64,000 bases of DNA from Fodinibacter sp963695175 (GTDB taxonomy: Bacteria; Actinomycetota; Actinomycetes; Actinomycetales; Dermatophilaceae): contig CAVOGG010000002.1 in NCBI GenBank assembly GCA_963695175.1, forward strand, positions 124,001 through 188,000. Direction: 5' to 3'. Positions 50,800 through 59,710 of this stretch are shown piece after piece. The position numbers and the translations under genes are program-made. Each line of letters opens with the position of its first letter. Position 1 is the stretch's first letter. A model generated the notes under the pieces. The model was given only the letters and a program-made list of their open reading frames with translations, did not search any database and had not been told where the DNA came from.

Positions 50800-51306
50800 A
50801 TGTCCTTCCCCAACGCGCTGCACCGGCCCTACCCGGCCGACCTCTACCGGGGCGAGAGCGGCGAGGTCAGTGCCTGGCTGCGCCGCGACGACACCGAACC
50901 CGAGATCACCTACCGCTCCGGCGGCTCCTGCGAGTACCTCGCCACCGGCGACTCGACCGGTGGCCACTACGGCCTCTACCGCTGGACCTTCGGCGACGCG
51001 GAGTCCGGCCCCGACGCGCACTTCCACCGCGCCATCACCGAGTCGTTCTACGTGCTCGAGGGCACCGTGCGGCTCTACGACGGCGCCGGCTGGGTCACCG
51101 CCGGTGCCGGCGACTTCCTGCACGTGCCCGAGGGTGGCCTGCACGGATTCCGTGGCGGCGGGGGCGCCCGGATGCTGTTGATGTTCACCCCCGGCGCACC
51201 CCGCGAGGACTACTTCGAGACCTTGGATGCCGTGGGCCGCGGCGCGCCGATGTCCGCCGACGAGCGGGTCGCGTTCATGCTCCAGCACGACACCTACTGG
51301 GTCTGA
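50800..51306 (+). CDS. Cupin-domain protein
   Basis: 168 residues. A single cupin barrel: motif 1 is AHFHRAITESFYVLEGTVRLY (two His and a Glu as metal ligands) and motif 2 is GDFLHVPEGGLHGFRG. The C-terminal 30 residues are helical (MSADERVAFMLQHDTYWV). The enzyme activity is unknown. It is divergent from the ABC exporter genes and followed 25 bp later by the DUF4287 gene. Confidence 0.88.
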   Translation: MSFPNALHRPYPADLYRGESGEVSAWLRRDDTEPEITYRSGGSCEYLATGDSTGGHYGLYRWTFGDAESGPDAHFHRAITESFYVLEGTVRLYDGAGWVTAGAGDFLHVPEGGLHGFRGGGGARMLLMFTPGAPREDYFETLDAVGRGAPMSADERVAFMLQHDTYWV

Positions 51307-51331
51307 GGACCCCGGACGAGAGGGGACCGCC

Positions 51332-51628
51332 GTGTCCTTCCAGGCCTACCTCGACGCGATCGAGACCAAGACCGGCAGGACGCCGCAGCAGCTGGTCGAC
51401 GAGGCCCACGCCAAGGGCTTCGGCGCCGACACGACGTCGGGCGACATCGTCGCCTGGCTCGCCGACGACTACGGGCTCGGTCGTGGCCACGCGATGGCGC
51501 TGGTGCACGTGGTGAAGAACGGGCCCGGAATCAGCGACAAGCACGTCGGCAGCACCGGCAGCCACCGCGACGAGTCCGACGTGCTCCGCCTCGACGGCAT
51601 CGCCCACCGCGACCAGCCCGCCACCTGA
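51332..51628 (+). CDS. DUF4287 family protein
   Basis: 98 residues. SFQAYLDAIETKTGRTPQQL, then AKGFGADTTSGDIVAWLADD and YGLGRGHAMALVHVVKNGP match DUF4287, a small helical family of unknown function. GAGGGGACC ribosome binding site 6 nt before the GTG. Likely co-transcribed with the cupin gene. Confidence 0.85.
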   Translation: MSFQAYLDAIETKTGRTPQQLVDEAHAKGFGADTTSGDIVAWLADDYGLGRGHAMALVHVVKNGPGISDKHVGSTGSHRDESDVLRLDGIAHRDQPAT

Positions 51629-51644
51629 CCCGGCGGACGAGCCC

Positions 51645-52481
51645 TCAGGCCGTCGCCGCCAGGTGCAGCCGGGCGAACGCCAGCGCCTCGGCGAGGTCGA
51701 GCTCGCGCTGGGTCTCCCCCGCGCGACGGGTCGTGACCTCGACGACGACGTGGCCGGCATAGCCCCCGGCCGCGAGCGTCTCGAGCACCTCTCCGCACGG
51801 CTGGGTACCCCGCCCGGGCACGAGGTGCTCGTCGCGCGCCGACCCGACGCCGTCGGCGAGGTGCAGGTGCCGCAGCCGCGGGCCGAGCTGCCGCACCATC
51901 TCCATCGCGTCCGACCCGGAGGTCGACGTGTGCGACAGGTCGAGCGTCACGTGGTCGTAGGGCTGTGGCACCGGGTCCCAGTGCGGGAGGTAGGCCTCGA
52001 GCTCACGGGAGCGCGGCCCCCGCCACGGGAACATGTTCTCGACCGCGAGCCGGATGTCACCGTCCGCGTGGCGCCGGGCGACCCCGTCGACGAAGTCGCG
52101 GGCGTACTCGCGCTGCCAGCGGAACGGCGGGTGCAGCACGACGGTGTCGGCGCCCAGCTCGTCGGCCAGGGTCATCGAGCGGTCGATCTTCTCCCACGGG
52201 TCGGTGCCCCACACCCGCTGCGAGACCAGCAGCGTCGGCGCGTGCACCGACAGCACCCGGATGCCGTGCAGCTCCGACAGCGTGCGCAGCGCGCCCGCCT
52301 CGCGAGTGAGCGGGTCGGTCCACACCATCACCTCCACCCCGTCGTAGCCCAGGCGCGCGGCCAGCTCGAACGCGGCCGCCACCCCCTCGGGATAGACCGA
52401 GGCGGTCGACAGGCCGACCTGCGCGCGAGGGACGTCGACCGGCCGCCCCCGGCCCGCTCCGTCGTCACCGCGCGTGGGCAC
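51645..52481 (-). CDS. Sugar phosphate isomerase/epimerase family TIM-barrel protein
   Basis: 278 residues. AP-endonuclease-2-like TIM barrel with the metal-site residues spread over LGYDGVEVMVW, VLSVHAP, VVLHPPFRWQREYA, LAVENMFPW, VTLDLSHTSTSG, LRHLHLADG and HVVVEVTT. Related enzymes isomerise sugars or inositol derivatives; the substrate cannot be told. GTG start at 52481, 3 bp after the Ppx/GppA stop, so the two are co-transcribed. Confidence 0.85.
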   Translation of the reverse strand: MPTRGDDGAGRGRPVDVPRAQVGLSTASVYPEGVAAAFELAARLGYDGVEVMVWTDPLTREAGALRTLSELHGIRVLSVHAPTLLVSQRVWGTDPWEKIDRSMTLADELGADTVVLHPPFRWQREYARDFVDGVARRHADGDIRLAVENMFPWRGPRSRELEAYLPHWDPVPQPYDHVTLDLSHTSTSGSDAMEMVRQLGPRLRHLHLADGVGSARDEHLVPGRGTQPCGEVLETLAAGGYAGHVVVEVTTRRAGETQRELDLAEALAFARLHLAATA

Positions 52482-52484
52482 GGG

Positions 52485-53411
52485 TCAGCTCATCCTGTCC
52501 AGGTGCCGCAGGATGATGCCCTCGCGCAGCGCCCACGGGCAGATCTCGAGCCGCTCCAGGCCGAGCAGGTCCATCGTCGCCTCGGCCACGATGGCGCCGG
52601 CGAGCAGCTGGCGCGACCGCGACCCCGACACCCCCGGCAGCTCGGAACGCTGTGCGGCCGTCATCGCGGCGATCTCGGGCAGCCGGTCGGCGAGGGTCTC
52701 GCGCTCGAGGGCACGGGCGGCATACATGCCGTCGGCGCTCGGCGCCGCGCCGCAGATCCGGGCCAGCGACCGCATCGTCTTCGACGTCCCCACCGCGTGG
52801 TCGGGGGTGCCGGCCTTGGCCAGCGGGCGCAGCTCGGCGGCGATCGACGCGCGCACCTGCTTGCGGGCCTCGCGCACGAGCTCCTTGGCGGGCGGGTCGC
52901 CCTGGAGCAGGTCGCGGGTGACCCGCCCCGCACCCAGGGGCAGCGACACGGCGACGTCCGGGTCCTCGTCCATGCCCTGGGCCAGCTCGAGCGAGCCGCC
53001 GCCGATGTCGGTGACGAGCAGCGTGCCGGCCGACCAGCCGAACCAGCGCCGCGCCGCGAGGAAGGTGAGCCGGGCCTCGTCCTCGCCGCTGAGCACGTCG
53101 AGCGAGATGCCGGTGCGCTCGACCACCGCGGCGAGCACGTCGTCACCGTTCGGGGCCTCGCGGATGGCGCTGGTGACGAAGCCGCTGAGGTCCTCCACGC
53201 CCTGGTCCTCGGCGACGTCCTGGCACTCCTTGACGAAGTCGGCGAGCCGGTCGCGCCCCTCGTCGGCGATCAGGCCGTCGTCGGTGACGTGCTCGGACAG
53301 GCGCAGGTCGATCTTGTGCTTCGACGCGGGCAGCGGTTGGGCACCCGGGTGCGCGTCGACGACGAGCAGGTGGACCGTGTTCGATCCGACGTCGATGACC
53401 CCGAGGCGCAT
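52485..53411 (-). CDS. Ppx/GppA phosphatase family protein (exopolyphosphatase)
   Basis: 308 residues. ASKHA-fold: LGVIDVGSNTVHLLVVDA (phosphate 1), VTSAIREAPNGDDVLAAV, LVTDIGGGSLELAQG (phosphate 2), and AVGTSKTMRSLARICG. Single short form without the HD domain, as in actinobacterial Ppx1/Ppx2, which hydrolyse polyphosphate and/or (p)ppGpp. It is divergent from the next gene across only 46 bp that hold two back-to-back -10 elements. Confidence 0.92.
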   Translation of the reverse strand: MRLGVIDVGSNTVHLLVVDAHPGAQPLPASKHKIDLRLSEHVTDDGLIADEGRDRLADFVKECQDVAEDQGVEDLSGFVTSAIREAPNGDDVLAAVVERTGISLDVLSGEDEARLTFLAARRWFGWSAGTLLVTDIGGGSLELAQGMDEDPDVAVSLPLGAGRVTRDLLQGDPPAKELVREARKQVRASIAAELRPLAKAGTPDHAVGTSKTMRSLARICGAAPSADGMYAARALERETLADRLPEIAAMTAAQRSELPGVSGSRSRQLLAGAIVAEATMDLLGLERLEICPWALREGIILRHLDRMS

Positions 53412-53417
53412 GCGCCC

Positions 53418-53423
53418 AACGTA
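53418..53423 (-). promoter_or_regulatory. -10 element for the ppx-type gene (leaderless)
   Basis: On the minus strand TACGTT, then 6 nt, then the ATG. Shares a 46-bp divergent region with the next promoter. Confidence 0.5.
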
Positions 53424-53444
53424 GTGGCTGGCCGGGTCGGCCCC

Positions 53445-53450
53445 TAGGGT
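53445..53450 (+). promoter_or_regulatory. -10 element for the Cys-rich protein gene (leaderless)
   Basis: TAGGGT, then 7 nt, then the GTG. Back-to-back with the ppx-type promoter. Confidence 0.5.
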
Positions 53451-53457
53451 GGGGCGC

Positions 53458-54462
53458 GTGCCCGAGACACCCCTCGACATCGCCCGCACCTGGGCCGAGA
53501 TGCCCGACCCCGCGAACCCCGGACAACGCTTCCGGGTCGACCTGACCTGGCTGACGTCGAGCTGGACGTGCATCTTCGGCTCCGGCTGCAAGGGCATCTA
53601 CGCCGACCGGCCCGACGACGGCTGCTGCACCCTGGGTGCGCACTTCACCGACGACGACGACGTCGAACGCGTGCAGGCCGTGGTGGCCGAGCTCGGCGAG
53701 GACGAGTGGCAGATGCACCCGGGCCACGGCCGGTACGGCGAGAAGGACCCCGCCCGGCTCAAGGCCTGGACCGAGAAGGAGGACGGCGCCCGCAAGACCA
53801 AGGTGGTCGACGGCGCCTGCATCTTCCTCAACCGGCCCGGCTTCCCCGCCGGCGCCGGGTGCGCGCTGCACCAGCACGCGGTGCTGACCGGTCGACCGCC
53901 GCACGAGGCCAAGCCCGACGTCTGCTGGCAGCTGCCGATCCGCCGGTCGTACCGCACCGTCGAGCGCCCCGACGACACCTCCTACCTCGAGGTCACGATC
54001 GCCGAGTACGACCGCCGCGGCTGGGGCCCGGGCGGCCACGACCTCGACTGGTACTGCTCCTCGAACACCGAGGCGCACGTCGGCGCCGAGCCGGTCTACC
54101 GCAGCAACCGGGCCGAGCTCACCGCCCTGATGGGCGAGGAGGGCTACGCCGAGCTGGTGCTGCGCTGCGAGGCCCACCTCGACACCGTCAAGCGGGCCCG
54201 CTCGGCCGGCGCCCGCCAGCTCATCCCGCTGCTGGTGCACCCGGCGACGGTCGCGGCAGGCACGATCGGCGGACGGCGCACCCGGGTGCCCCGCAAGCGC
54301 ACCACGGCACCCGTGCCGGGAGCCAACGAGGCGGCGCACCCGGTGCCGCCGGCCAAGGCCACTCGCACGGCCAAGGCGTCGCCGAAGAAGGCCACACCCA
54401 AGACACCCGCGAAGTCGGCGAAGGCCCCCACCAAGGCATCGAAGCCGCGCCGCTCGTCGTGA
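53458..54462 (+). CDS. Cys-rich hypothetical protein with histone-like C-terminal tail
   Basis: 334 residues. The first ~270 residues form a conserved-looking domain with many Cys: SSWTCIFGSGCKGIY, DDGCCTLGAHF, VDGACIFLNRPGF, AGCALHQHAV, DVCWQLPIRR, DWYCSSNTEAHV, VLRCEAHLD. This is compatible with an Fe-S or zinc site (YkgJ-like ferredoxin-type). The last ~60 residues are Lys/Ala/Pro-rich (KASPKKATPKTPAKSAKAP). Overlaps the methyltransferase gene by GTGA. Function unknown. Confidence 0.75.
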   Translation: MPETPLDIARTWAEMPDPANPGQRFRVDLTWLTSSWTCIFGSGCKGIYADRPDDGCCTLGAHFTDDDDVERVQAVVAELGEDEWQMHPGHGRYGEKDPARLKAWTEKEDGARKTKVVDGACIFLNRPGFPAGAGCALHQHAVLTGRPPHEAKPDVCWQLPIRRSYRTVERPDDTSYLEVTIAEYDRRGWGPGGHDLDWYCSSNTEAHVGAEPVYRSNRAELTALMGEEGYAELVLRCEAHLDTVKRARSAGARQLIPLLVHPATVAAGTIGGRRTRVPRKRTTAPVPGANEAAHPVPPAKATRTAKASPKKATPKTPAKSAKAPTKASKPRRSS

Positions 54463-55142
54463 TCCGCAGCCCGAACATCTGGGACTCCCCGGACGTCTAC
54501 GAGCTGGAGAATCTCGCGTCCGACCGCGCCGGGGTCATCGACACCACGATCGACGCCCTCCACCCGCTCACCGGCGCCGACGTCGTCGACATCGGTTGCG
54601 GCACAGGCTTTCACCTGCCTCGGCTGGCCCGGCGTGGTGCCCGGGTCGTCGGCGTCGAGCCGCACCTGCCACTCGTCGCCAGTGCGCGGGCCAGGTTGGC
54701 GGATGCCGGCACGCGCGCGGCATCCGTGCTCGCCGGCGACGCCGAGGCCCTGCCCCTGGCCGACGCGAGCGTCGACGTCGTGCACGCGCGCTGGGCCTAC
54801 TTCTTCGGCGCCGGGTGCGAACCGGGGCTGGCCGAGGTCGGGCGGGTGCTCCGCCGGGGCGGTGTCGCCACGGTCGTCGACAACGACGTCACCCGGTCGA
54901 CCTTCGGTGCGTGGTTCAGCCGCGCGTACCCTGCCTACGATCCTGTTGCGGTGCAACGGTTCTGGGACCGCCAGGGGTTCACCACCGAGCGCCTGACCAT
55001 CGACTGGACCTTCGACCACCGCGACGACCTCGAAGCCGTGACTCGCATCGAGCTCCCGCCCGGCACGGCCGACGAGGTGCTGGCCGCCCACGAGGGGCTC
55101 ACCGTCGACTACGCGGTGGCCCTGCGCTGGAAACGGTTCTGA
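54459..55142 (+). CDS. Class I SAM-dependent methyltransferase
   Basis: 227 residues. SAM-binding motif I VVDIGCGTGFHLPRLA, motif II acidic turn VVGVEPHLPL, then GDAEALPLADASVDVVHARW and VLRRGGVATVV. Methyltransf_11 type; the substrate (small molecule, lipid or protein) is not evident. GTGA overlap with the Cys-rich protein gene, so the two are translated together. Confidence 0.88.
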   Translation: MIRSPNIWDSPDVYELENLASDRAGVIDTTIDALHPLTGADVVDIGCGTGFHLPRLARRGARVVGVEPHLPLVASARARLADAGTRAASVLAGDAEALPLADASVDVVHARWAYFFGAGCEPGLAEVGRVLRRGGVATVVDNDVTRSTFGAWFSRAYPAYDPVAVQRFWDRQGFTTERLTIDWTFDHRDDLEAVTRIELPPGTADEVLAAHEGLTVDYAVALRWKRF

Positions 55143-55236
55143 CCGTCTCGCCGGTGTGAGGCCGGTCCCACCAGCGGGAACGGCGCCCGCCGCGGGAGGA
55201 CGATGGGTTGTGGAGGCACGCACCGGGAGGCGGACC

Positions 55237-56676
55237 GTGAGCACTGGGACAGGCGTCGACGCCGCCCCGGCGCTCACGGTTCACGTGATGGGGATGACGT
55301 GCACCTCCTGTGAGAGGCGGGTCACCAAGGCGCTTCTGGCCGTGCCCGGCGTGCGGTCGGTGATCGTGTCGGCCGCTCGCGGCGTGGCGACCGTCCGCGG
55401 TGACGCGCCACTCGACCGCGACCTGCTCCACTCCGCGATCCGCTCCGCCGGCTACGAACCCGGCACCGCACCCTGGCTGACCCGCGACGGGTCGGTGTGG
55501 CGAACCGTGCTCGTCGCGACGCTGGCCGTGGGCGCGTTCGCCACGACGCTCACGCTCCTCGGCCCGGCCGACCTCACGTCGGGGCTGTCCGACCCGGGCC
55601 GCGGGGGCCTGCTCCTCGTGCTCGTCCTGGGCGTCACCGCAGGGGTCTCCACCTGCATGGCGATGGTCGGTGGTCTGGTGCTCGGCCTGTCCGCCTCGCA
55701 CGCCGCCACCCTTGCTGCCCGCGGCCGCACCGGTCTGACCTTCATGACGCGGATGCGGCCCCAGCTGGCCTTCAACGCCGGGCGCGTCATCGGGTTCGGG
55801 GTCCTCGGCGCGCTGCTCGGCGCCCTCGGCTCGACGATGAGCCTGCCCACGCGGGTGACCGGGGTCCTTCTGCTGGTGGTCGCCGCGGTCATGTTCCTGC
55901 TCGGCATCCGGCTCACCGGGGTCTCCCCGCGGATGGCCGCGTGGTCGCCGAGGTTGCCTGCCGGCCTCGGGCGGGTGCTCGGCATCGAGGCTGCGGCCGA
56001 GGCCGACTACAGCCACTGGCGCACCGCCCTCGTCGGCGCCGCCACGTTCTTCCTGCCGTGCGGCTTCACCCAGGCCGCGCAGGTCTACGCCCTGTCGACC
56101 GCGTCGCCGCTGGCCGCGGGCGGCATCATGGCGACCTTCGCCCTCGGCACCACGCCCGGGCTGCTGGCCCTCGCGTCGGTGCCGGAGGTCACGACCGGCC
56201 GGCGCCAGGCCACCGTGCTGCGCGCCGTCGGGGTGCTGGTGCTGGCGTTCGCGCTCCTCAACGCCTCGAGCGGCCTCAACCTGCTCGGCCTGACGAGAGG
56301 CACGGCCAGCGGTAGCGGCGCGCACACGGCATCCGCGAACGTCACCGTCACCGACGGGGTGCAGACCGTGCGCATGACGCAGACCCCGAGGGGCTACGAG
56401 CCCGCGGACACCGTGCTCTATGCCGGCATGCCGACGACGTGGCTCATCGACGGCACCTCGAAGTTCGACTGCAGCGCGTTGCTGCGAGTGCCCGACCTGG
56501 GCGTCAAGGTCAACCTGGCCGAGGGTCCGAACACCGTGCGGCTGCCCGCGCTGGAGGCCGGCACGGTGCGCTTCACCTGCGTGATGGGCATGTACTCGGG
56601 CAACCTCCTGGTCGTCGAACCACCGGCCGCATCGGCCCAGACCGGTGGCGGGCACCCCCGGCGACTCCTACGCTGA
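55237..56676 (+). CDS. HMA-SafE/UreH-like membrane-cupredoxin fusion, probable copper handling protein
   Basis: 479 residues, three modules. (1) Heavy-metal-associated domain, about 12-80, with GMTCTSCERRV (Cys22, Cys25). (2) Six-helix UreH/SafE/DsbD-like membrane domain, about 95-340, with GVSTCMAMVGGLVLGLSAS and FFLPCGFTQAAQVYALS. (3) C-terminal cupredoxin-like domain, about 370-470, with FDCSALLRVPDLG and FTCVMGMYSGNLLVV. Each module alone is linked to Cu or thiol chemistry, so copper trafficking or export across the membrane is likely. GGGAGG precedes the GTG. Confidence 0.85.
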   Translation: MSTGTGVDAAPALTVHVMGMTCTSCERRVTKALLAVPGVRSVIVSAARGVATVRGDAPLDRDLLHSAIRSAGYEPGTAPWLTRDGSVWRTVLVATLAVGAFATTLTLLGPADLTSGLSDPGRGGLLLVLVLGVTAGVSTCMAMVGGLVLGLSASHAATLAARGRTGLTFMTRMRPQLAFNAGRVIGFGVLGALLGALGSTMSLPTRVTGVLLLVVAAVMFLLGIRLTGVSPRMAAWSPRLPAGLGRVLGIEAAAEADYSHWRTALVGAATFFLPCGFTQAAQVYALSTASPLAAGGIMATFALGTTPGLLALASVPEVTTGRRQATVLRAVGVLVLAFALLNASSGLNLLGLTRGTASGSGAHTASANVTVTDGVQTVRMTQTPRGYEPADTVLYAGMPTTWLIDGTSKFDCSALLRVPDLGVKVNLAEGPNTVRLPALEAGTVRFTCVMGMYSGNLLVVEPPAASAQTGGGHPRRLLR

Positions 56677-56734
56677 GCGGGTTCGTCGCGCCGCTCACCC
56701 TTGCCGAGCGCGAGGCGACCAGGAAGGCCCCCTC

Positions 56735-58105
56735 ATGACCACGTCACGCAGAGCCGTCGGCATCGCCCTCGCCGTCGTCCTCGCGCTGTTCGGCGCCCTC
56801 GTGATCCCGACGTCATCGCACGCCACCCTCGTCGAACGCGTCGACTACCAGGCGTACGTGCAGTCCGTCGGGTGGCAGCCGAGCGTCACCAGCGGGGCGA
56901 CCGCGGGCACGACCGGCCGCGCACTGCACCTGGAGGCGTTCCGCATCAGGGGCCCCTTCCTCATCTACCGCGCGTACGAGCAGGGCACCGGCTGGCAGCG
57001 CTGGGTGACGACCCGTTCCGTCGCAGGCGAGCAGGGCCGGGGGCTGCGGGTCGAGGCGCTCGCGATCAAGGCGCCCGCGGACGCGCCCTACCGAGTCGAG
57101 TACCGGTCGCACCTGGGCACCCTCGGGTGGCAGCCGTGGGCGCACGACGGCGGCACCAGCGGAAAGCCCGGCGGTGGCCTGGACGTCCAGGCGATCCAGG
57201 TACGGCTGATCGAGAAGAACCCCCCGGCGACCGACCCCGTCACCTTCGCCGCGACCGCCGACAACGGCCTCGACGCGAACGCCCAGGCCGTCTTCGCCGG
57301 CATCGGCCGCAGCCCCGCCCAGGCGACGTTCGTGCTCGGCGACCTCGCCTACGAAGCCGCCAAGGAGGCGACCTACTGCCGCATGGTCACCGACCGGGTC
57401 GGCACCCCGGTCGAGCTGGTGGTCGGCAACCACGAGGGCGACCTCGTCGGTCAGGGCTCGCTGAGCACCTACGCCCGGTGCCTCCCCGACCGCCTCGCCG
57501 TCACCGGCAGCTACGCGAAGGACTACGTCGTCGACCGCGGGGCGGTGCGCTTCATCATGATCGCGCCCAACATCCTCATCGACGGTGCGCGCCGGACGTA
57601 CGCCGACGGCACGGCCTCGCAGGCCTGGCTGCGCAGCAGGATCCGGGCCGGCCACGCCGCCGGGCGGTGGGTCGTCGTGGGTATGCACGAGGGGTGCTTG
57701 ACGCTGGGGGTGCACGGCTGCGCCTCGAGCCCGGACCTGACCGATGCGCTGATCGAGGAGAAGGTCGACCTCTCGCTCGCCGGCCACGACCACAACTACG
57801 TCCGCTCCCACCAGCTCGGCGGCACCGTCGCCGCACCCAGGGTGGTCGACCGGGACAACACGTTCGTCGCCGGCGCCGGCACCGTCTTCGCGATCGTCGG
57901 CAACGGCGGCCACGCCCCGCGCACGGTGGGGACGAGGACGTCCATCTGGGCGGCCGCCTCGGGTACGAACAGCCCCGGCGGCATCACCTTCGGCTTCGCC
58001 CAGGTCACGGCGACCTCGACGTCGCTGAGCTACCGCCTCGTGCGCACCTCCGGCGGGACCCTGAGCGACTCCTTCACGATCACCCGTGACACTCCTGCAG
58101 GCTGA
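56735..58105 (+). CDS. Secreted metallophosphoesterase with ChW repeats
   Basis: 456 residues. Signal peptide of about 30 residues (ending SSHA). Three ChW repeats follow (about 40-165): VGWQPSVTSGATAGTTGR, GWQRWVTTRSVAGEQGR and LGWQPWAHDGGTSGKPGG, each ending in an LxxEAxxI-like strand. Then a calcineurin-like phosphoesterase domain (about 175-400): ATADNGLD, LGDLAYE, VVGNHEGD, MHEG and GHDHNYVRS. Extracellular; ChW domains are thought to mediate adhesion or glycan binding. Most ChW proteins are clostridial. Confidence 0.87.
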   Translation: MTTSRRAVGIALAVVLALFGALVIPTSSHATLVERVDYQAYVQSVGWQPSVTSGATAGTTGRALHLEAFRIRGPFLIYRAYEQGTGWQRWVTTRSVAGEQGRGLRVEALAIKAPADAPYRVEYRSHLGTLGWQPWAHDGGTSGKPGGGLDVQAIQVRLIEKNPPATDPVTFAATADNGLDANAQAVFAGIGRSPAQATFVLGDLAYEAAKEATYCRMVTDRVGTPVELVVGNHEGDLVGQGSLSTYARCLPDRLAVTGSYAKDYVVDRGAVRFIMIAPNILIDGARRTYADGTASQAWLRSRIRAGHAAGRWVVVGMHEGCLTLGVHGCASSPDLTDALIEEKVDLSLAGHDHNYVRSHQLGGTVAAPRVVDRDNTFVAGAGTVFAIVGNGGHAPRTVGTRTSIWAAASGTNSPGGITFGFAQVTATSTSLSYRLVRTSGGTLSDSFTITRDTPAG

Positions 58106-58117
58106 GGGGGCGCCACC

Positions 58118-59654
58118 ATGACCGCTGCCGAGCCCGCCGACTCGGGGCCGCCGCCGGAGGTCCGTGCTGCGGCCGGGAGGGTCCGCGGCGTGCGCGAGGG
58201 GGGTGTGGCCGTCTTCCGCGGCATCCCCTACGCCCAGCCACCGGTCGGCGCGCTGCGCTTCGCCGGACCTGCCCCGGTGGTCGGCTGGAGCGGTGTTCGC
58301 GAGGCCCTCCACTACGGCCCGCCGCCCCCGCAGGGAGGCCACTTCGGGATGGACGCGCTGTCACCCGACCCGACGGATGCCGACTGGCTGACGGTCAACG
58401 TGTGGTCACCGGACCCCACCCCTGGCGCCGGGCTCCCGGTGATGGTGTGGATCCAGGGCGGCGGCTACGAGATCGGGCATGTCCGGCCTGCCCGAGTACG
58501 ACGGCACTCGGCTCGCGCGGGAGGGCGGAGTCGTCCTGGTCACGCTCAACTACCGGGTCGGGATCGAGGGGTTCGCGCAGCTCGAGGGGGCCCCCGCCAA
58601 CCGCGGCCTGCTCGACCAGGTCGCCGCCCTGGAGTGGGTGCGTGACAACATCGCGGCCTTCGGCGGCGACGCCGCCCGGGTCACCGTCTTCGGCCAGTCG
58701 GCGGGCGGGGGATCGGTCGCCGCCCTGCTGGCGATGGACCGCGCGGCTGGGCTCTTCCACCGAGCCGTCGTGCAGAGCATGCCGGGCACCTTCTTCTCGC
58801 CCGAGCTCGCCGCGGACATCGCCGCCGCCTGCGCCGCCGAGCTGGGGCTGAGGCCCACCGCCGCCGACCTCACCGGCGTCGCCCCACAGCGGCTGTCGGC
58901 CGCTGGTGACGCCGTCAGCGCCGCGATGGAGCAGCGGGCGTCGCGCTGGGGCCGCCCCGCGCACCGGCGGATCCCCTTCTCGCCCGTGGTCGACGGCGAG
59001 GTCCTGGCGGCGACACCCTGGCAGGCTCTGGACGATGGCGCGGCCCGCGACGTCGATCTACTCGTCGGCCACACGCGCGACGAGCACCGCCTGTTCACCG
59101 TCATCAGCGGGCTGCTCGGCGCGGTCGACGAGGAGCAGGCCGCGAGCGCCCTCGAGGTGTTCGCCCCGGGCCCGGACGGCGCCGACCGCTACCGCGAGGC
59201 CAACCCGGGTGCCGGCCCGGAGGAGCTCTACGAGCTGGTCCACTCCGACTGGCTGTTCCGGATGCCGTCGCTCCTCCTCGCCGAGGCCCAGACGTCCGGC
59301 GGCGGCCGGGCGCACGCGTACGAGCTGACCTGGCCGGCTCCCGGCATGGGCGGGGCCTTCGGCGCCTGCCACGGCCTCGACGTGCCGCTCGTCTTCGGCA
59401 ACCTCGACCGTGGCCAGCCGGCGATGCTGATCGGCGACCCGCCGCCGCCCGAGGCCGAGGCCGTGTCCGCCGCGATGCGCGCCGCCTGGACCTCGTTCGC
59501 CGCCCACGGCGACCCGGGCTGGCCCGTGTACGACAGGGACCGGCGCCTCGTCCAGCGCTTCGACTCACGGTCAGGGGTCGCCGCCGACCCCGAGCGGGCG
59601 TCCCGCCTGATCTGGCAGGACCACGGCTTCCCCGCCCTCCCGCTCATCGGGTGA
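58118..59654 (+). pseudogene. Type B carboxylesterase, frameshifted by one base
   Basis: About 512 residues when repaired. N-terminal frame: VRGVREGGVAVFRGIPYAQP, LTVNVWSP, VMVWIQGGGYEIG. Then the frame changes: SGLPEYDGTRLAREGGVVLV, LLDQVAALEWVRDNIAAFGGD, the nucleophile FGQSAGGGSVAAL, and a C-terminal PEVRA-less tail. One surplus G in ATCGGGCATG (about 58477-58479) accounts for it. Serine hydrolase of the carboxylesterase/p-nitrobenzyl esterase group. No signal peptide. Confidence 0.88.
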
Positions 59655-59710
59655 CGTCGCCGAGGCCCGCGGACACCAGGGGCCGGGCAACCGACCGAGG
59701 AGTCGGCGGG

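Noticed and set aside
55206..55223. Third Rex-like site (TTGTG-N8-CACCG)
   Set aside because: The right half has two mismatches and the downstream gene has no redox-respiratory operon context like the other two.
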